Source: Nocardioides sp. (GTDB lineage Bacteria; Actinomycetota; Actinomycetes; Propionibacteriales; Nocardioidaceae). Taken from it: a stretch of 6,607 bases of DNA. Within the stretch, counting starts at the first letter, position 1, and every line of letters starts with the position of its first letter. The notes beneath the pieces are model-generated. The model was given only the letters and a program-made list of their open reading frames with translations, did not search any database and had not been told where the DNA came from. Below are positions 4,709-6,607 of the stretch, piece after piece. Where the stretch lies: contig JAKFXV010000168.1 in the NCBI GenBank assembly GCA_021731205.1, positions 1 through 6,607 on the forward strand, read 5' to 3'. The position numbers were made by a program, and so were the translations under genes.

Positions 4709-6340
4709 GTGGGTGGGCTCGCGCGGGATCAGGAGATCACCGGCCGCGTCGAGGAGTTCTCCAAGCGCCTCGTGACTGGTCACGTCGTCGTGCCCAGGGG
4801 GTCGGCGCCGACCCGGGTCGCCCTGTTCCTCGACGACCTCGAGGCGTCGGCGACGTACGCCACCGCCGATCCCGACGCTGAGAACGACCATCCGGGCACC
4901 CATGAAGCCCGACGGTTCGCGTTCCGCATCCGCGACCTCTGGGAGTACGTCGGACCCGGCACCGCGATCACCGTGCGCGTGGACGGCGTGCCGCTGCCGA
5001 TCCGCGACGGGGTCATGGACCGGGGCACGACCTACACCCCGCGCAAGCAGGGCGCGAGCACCGTCGAAGCGTTCGGCGAGGCGTTGAAAGATGGCTACGT
5101 GCTCACCCAAAAGGGCTACTTCCGGCTGTCCAAGCGGCTGGACACCGCGTGGCAGGCCGCGGTGATCGACCTCTACACGCGGGTCCGGAAGCTAGTTGCC
5201 GACGCCTACGGCTACGACGTCTTCCTTGCCTACGGGACGCTGCTCGGCGCGGTCCGCGAAGGTGGCTACATCGGTCACGACATGGACTTCGACGCGGCGT
5301 ACATCTCCCGGCACCGCACCGGCCAACAGGCGGCCGCCGAACTGGCGGACATCGCCATGTTGTTGGTCGCCGACGGCCTGGACGTCGAGTGCCGCATCTT
5401 CGCTCTGCACATCTCCAACCCAGGCGACCTCGACACCCGGATCGATCTGTTCCACACCTTCGTCGGCCCGGGCGGGCGGCTGCGTTTCCCGTTCGGGGTC
5501 GCCGGGACGTCTCACTTCGAGGAGTCGGACTGGCTCGGCACCCGGGAGATCGACTTCCCCGGCGGCCGCGCACTGGTCCCGATCGCCGCCGAGAAGCTCG
5601 TCGCCCACCTGTACGGCGACGACTGGCGGCTGCCCAAACCGGGGTTCCACTGGAGCACGGACCGCATTGCGTCGGCCAAGGCCGCAGCCCTGTCGCCCGC
5701 ATTGCAGACCAAGGTCTACTGGGCCAACTTCTATTCACAGCACAGCTACACCAGTGGTTCCACCTTCTTCGAGTTCATCAATGCTCGCCCCGACACACCC
5801 GCCATGATCATCGACATCGGCTGCGGCGACGGCCGCGACTCGTGCGCGTTCGCGAGCTCGGGACGCACGGTGCTCGGGTTGGACCAGTCACCGATCGGCA
5901 TTGCCCACGCCACGGCGTACGCCGACCAACGCGGCCTCGGCGACACCTGCGCCTTCCAGGTCTGCGACGTGGCGAACACCGCGGATCTCGGCCGGGCCCT
6001 CGACGAGGGGCTGGCCCGGGTCGACGGGCCGGTGATGTTCTACCTGCGCTTCTTCCTGCACGCGATCCCCGAGGACGTCCAGCGCGGGTTGATGGCAGCG
6101 ATCGACGCTCACCTCCGTCCCGGCGACTCCTTCGCCGCGGAGTTCCGCACCGACAAGGACGAAGCCAACCTGCACATCCACACCAAGCACTTCCGGCGGT
6201 TCCAGAACGCTGCGGCCTTCAGCCGGACCCTCAGCCAGGAGCTCGGCTTGACGATCGTCCACGAGCACGAAGGCACCGGGCTGTCGCCGTACAAGGACGA
6301 GGATCCGGTCCTCTACCGCGTCGTGGCACACCGCCTCTAG
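4709..6340 (+). CDS. LicD-family nucleotidyltransferase-fold / SAM methyltransferase fusion protein
   Basis: This 543-residue soluble-looking protein has three parts. Residues ~20-100 form a beta-strand-rich domain (GHVVVPRG, RVALFLDDLEAS, AITVRVDGVPLPI) of unknown role. Residues ~155-320 are a LicD-like domain: YGTLLGAVREGGYIGHDMDFD with the metal-binding pair Asp191/Asp193 (Dh[DE]h), a probable third carboxylate Asp246 in RIDLFH, and the downstream YGDDWRLPKPG. LicD-type enzymes act on cell-surface glycans, classically adding phosphocholine to teichoic acid or lipopolysaccharide. Residues ~335-543 are a class I methyltransferase: motif I IDIGCGDGRDS (368-378), acidic Asp392 in GLDQSP, Asp420 in VCDVA, and FYLRFFLHAIPE (444-455). 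All key residues are kept in both enzyme domains. No signal peptide or membrane segment is visible. The GTG at 4709 is preceded by AGGG at 7-nt spacing, and an in-frame TAG at 4697 rules out a longer form. It may be cotranscribed with the permease 42 bp upstream. The substrate is unknown; surface polysaccharide tailoring is the best guess. Confidence 0.85.
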   Translation: MGGLARDQEITGRVEEFSKRLVTGHVVVPRGSAPTRVALFLDDLEASATYATADPDAENDHPGTHEARRFAFRIRDLWEYVGPGTAITVRVDGVPLPIRDGVMDRGTTYTPRKQGASTVEAFGEALKDGYVLTQKGYFRLSKRLDTAWQAAVIDLYTRVRKLVADAYGYDVFLAYGTLLGAVREGGYIGHDMDFDAAYISRHRTGQQAAAELADIAMLLVADGLDVECRIFALHISNPGDLDTRIDLFHTFVGPGGRLRFPFGVAGTSHFEESDWLGTREIDFPGGRALVPIAAEKLVAHLYGDDWRLPKPGFHWSTDRIASAKAAALSPALQTKVYWANFYSQHSYTSGSTFFEFINARPDTPAMIIDIGCGDGRDSCAFASSGRTVLGLDQSPIGIAHATAYADQRGLGDTCAFQVCDVANTADLGRALDEGLARVDGPVMFYLRFFLHAIPEDVQRGLMAAIDAHLRPGDSFAAEFRTDKDEANLHIHTKHFRRFQNAAAFSRTLSQELGLTIVHEHEGTGLSPYKDEDPVLYRVVAHRL

Positions 6341-6409
6341 GCGACGAATCCGGCCCACACTAAGTCTAGTAAATCACTGGACAAAAGTCGGTAAGCGCTG
6401 GACCATGGG
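6341..6409. promoter_or_regulatory. AT-richer spacer with a possible promoter for the small downstream gene
   Basis: The segment cactaagtctagtaaatcac (about 6358-6377) is clearly less GC-rich than its surroundings and contains the inverted arms ACTA-AGTC-TAGT (6359-6370 area). CTGGAC occurs twice, at 6377-6382 and 6398-6403, exactly 21 bp apart. TGGACA (6378-6383) followed after 17 bp by GACCAT (6401-6406) could be a -35/-10 pair that would start transcription near 6413. No T-rich terminator hairpin was seen after the preceding stop. Confidence 0.3.
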
Positions 6410-6577
6410 GTGGTGAACGGCGAAGAGCCCTCCGGCCCCACCAGCGAGTCGATGGTGACGACCTACGTTGCAGGCTGCGTGGCCACGTTCGCGGCCTTGG
6501 TGTTCACCGAGCAGGGGAGTGGCTTGCCAGCAGCCCTCGCGGCGTACGCCGCCGCGTGGCGGATCCTTCGGCTCTAA
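6410..6577 (+). CDS. Probable small membrane protein, 55 residues, hypothetical
   Basis: A short open frame runs from tandem GTG codons at 6410 and 6413 to TAA at 6575-6577. The polar N-terminus VVNGEEPSGPTSES is followed by a hydrophobic part: about residues 19-33 (YVAGCVATFAALVF) and 39-50 (LPAALAAYAAAW), then the basic end RILRL. It looks like a single-span or short hairpin membrane protein. No family is recognised and no catalytic motif is visible. An ATG at 6452 is an alternative start, but it would remove the polar head. There is no clear SD before the GTGs; a candidate promoter would place the transcript start near 6413, so a leaderless message is possible. The composition matches the surrounding coding DNA, yet the short length means a chance frame cannot be excluded. 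Confidence 0.45.
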   Translation: MVNGEEPSGPTSESMVTTYVAGCVATFAALVFTEQGSGLPAALAAYAAAWRILRL

Positions 6578-6607
6578 CGCGAGTGCGAGCCCGCAGCGCA
6601 GCGCGCT
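6578..6607. other. GC-rich tail at the window edge, unresolved
   Basis: The last 30 bases contain repeated GCGC/CGCAGC motifs and the palindrome AGCGCGCT at the very end. They could be the start of a terminator hairpin or the end of a minus-strand gene stopping near 6576, but too little sequence is present to decide. Confidence 0.2.

Noticed and set aside
3464..5110. Minus-strand open frame of 548 codons
   Set aside because: It runs antisense through the permease and into the next gene and is rich in Arg, Asp, Glu and His, as is typical of an antisense shadow of a membrane protein gene.
5149..6363. Plus-strand open frame of 404 codons inside the LicD-methyltransferase gene
   Set aside because: It is an out-of-frame Arg/Pro-rich shadow. 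The overlapping frame has intact catalytic motifs in two domains.
1..6607. tRNA, rRNA, insertion sequence or phage attachment site
   Set aside because: No tRNA-like cloverleaf sequence, transposase motif, terminal inverted repeats or integrase was seen. Gene order and composition are uniform.

Overview
The window is GC-rich, nearly fully coding, and uses GTG starts freely, with Shine-Dalgarno (SD) sequences such as AGGAGGA. This fits a high-GC actinobacterium, possibly Nocardioides- or Streptomyces-like. The genus cannot be fixed from sequence reading alone.

Layout: positions 1-2932 hold a minus-strand gene cluster. In transcription order it encodes a GntR/FadR-type regulator (2932-2180), a glutamine-synthetase-family gamma-glutamyl-amine ligase (2143-782) and an aldehyde dehydrogenase (774 to beyond the left edge). 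A 171-bp divergent promoter region (2933-3103) separates it from a plus-strand APC-superfamily permease of the ethanolamine permease type (3104-4666). Next, 42 bp downstream on the same strand, is a 543-residue protein combining an N-terminal beta-rich domain, a LicD-type nucleotidyltransferase-fold domain and a C-terminal SAM methyltransferase domain (4709-6340). The last 267 bp hold an AT-richer spacer and a probable small membrane-protein gene (6410-6577).

How the genes fit together: the permease, ligase, aldehyde dehydrogenase and regulator look like a catabolic unit for ethanolamine or a related amine. The permease imports the amine and the ligase attaches it to glutamate at the cost of ATP. 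An oxidation then yields a gamma-glutamyl aldehyde (an alcohol dehydrogenase step would be needed for ethanolamine and is not in the window), and the aldehyde dehydrogenase makes the acid. This resembles the gamma-glutamylethanolamide route reported for GlnA4 of Streptomyces coelicolor and the Puu polyamine route of E. coli, and differs from the vitamin-B12-dependent Eut route. The substrate is inferred from the permease type. The LicD-methyltransferase protein is probably a cell-surface glycan-modifying enzyme, and any link to amine import is speculative.

The most unusual sequence features are a 15-bp tandem repeat that places four in-frame ATG codons at the aldehyde dehydrogenase start, the LicD-methyltransferase fusion, and an exact 10-bp inverted repeat bracketing the divergent promoter core.
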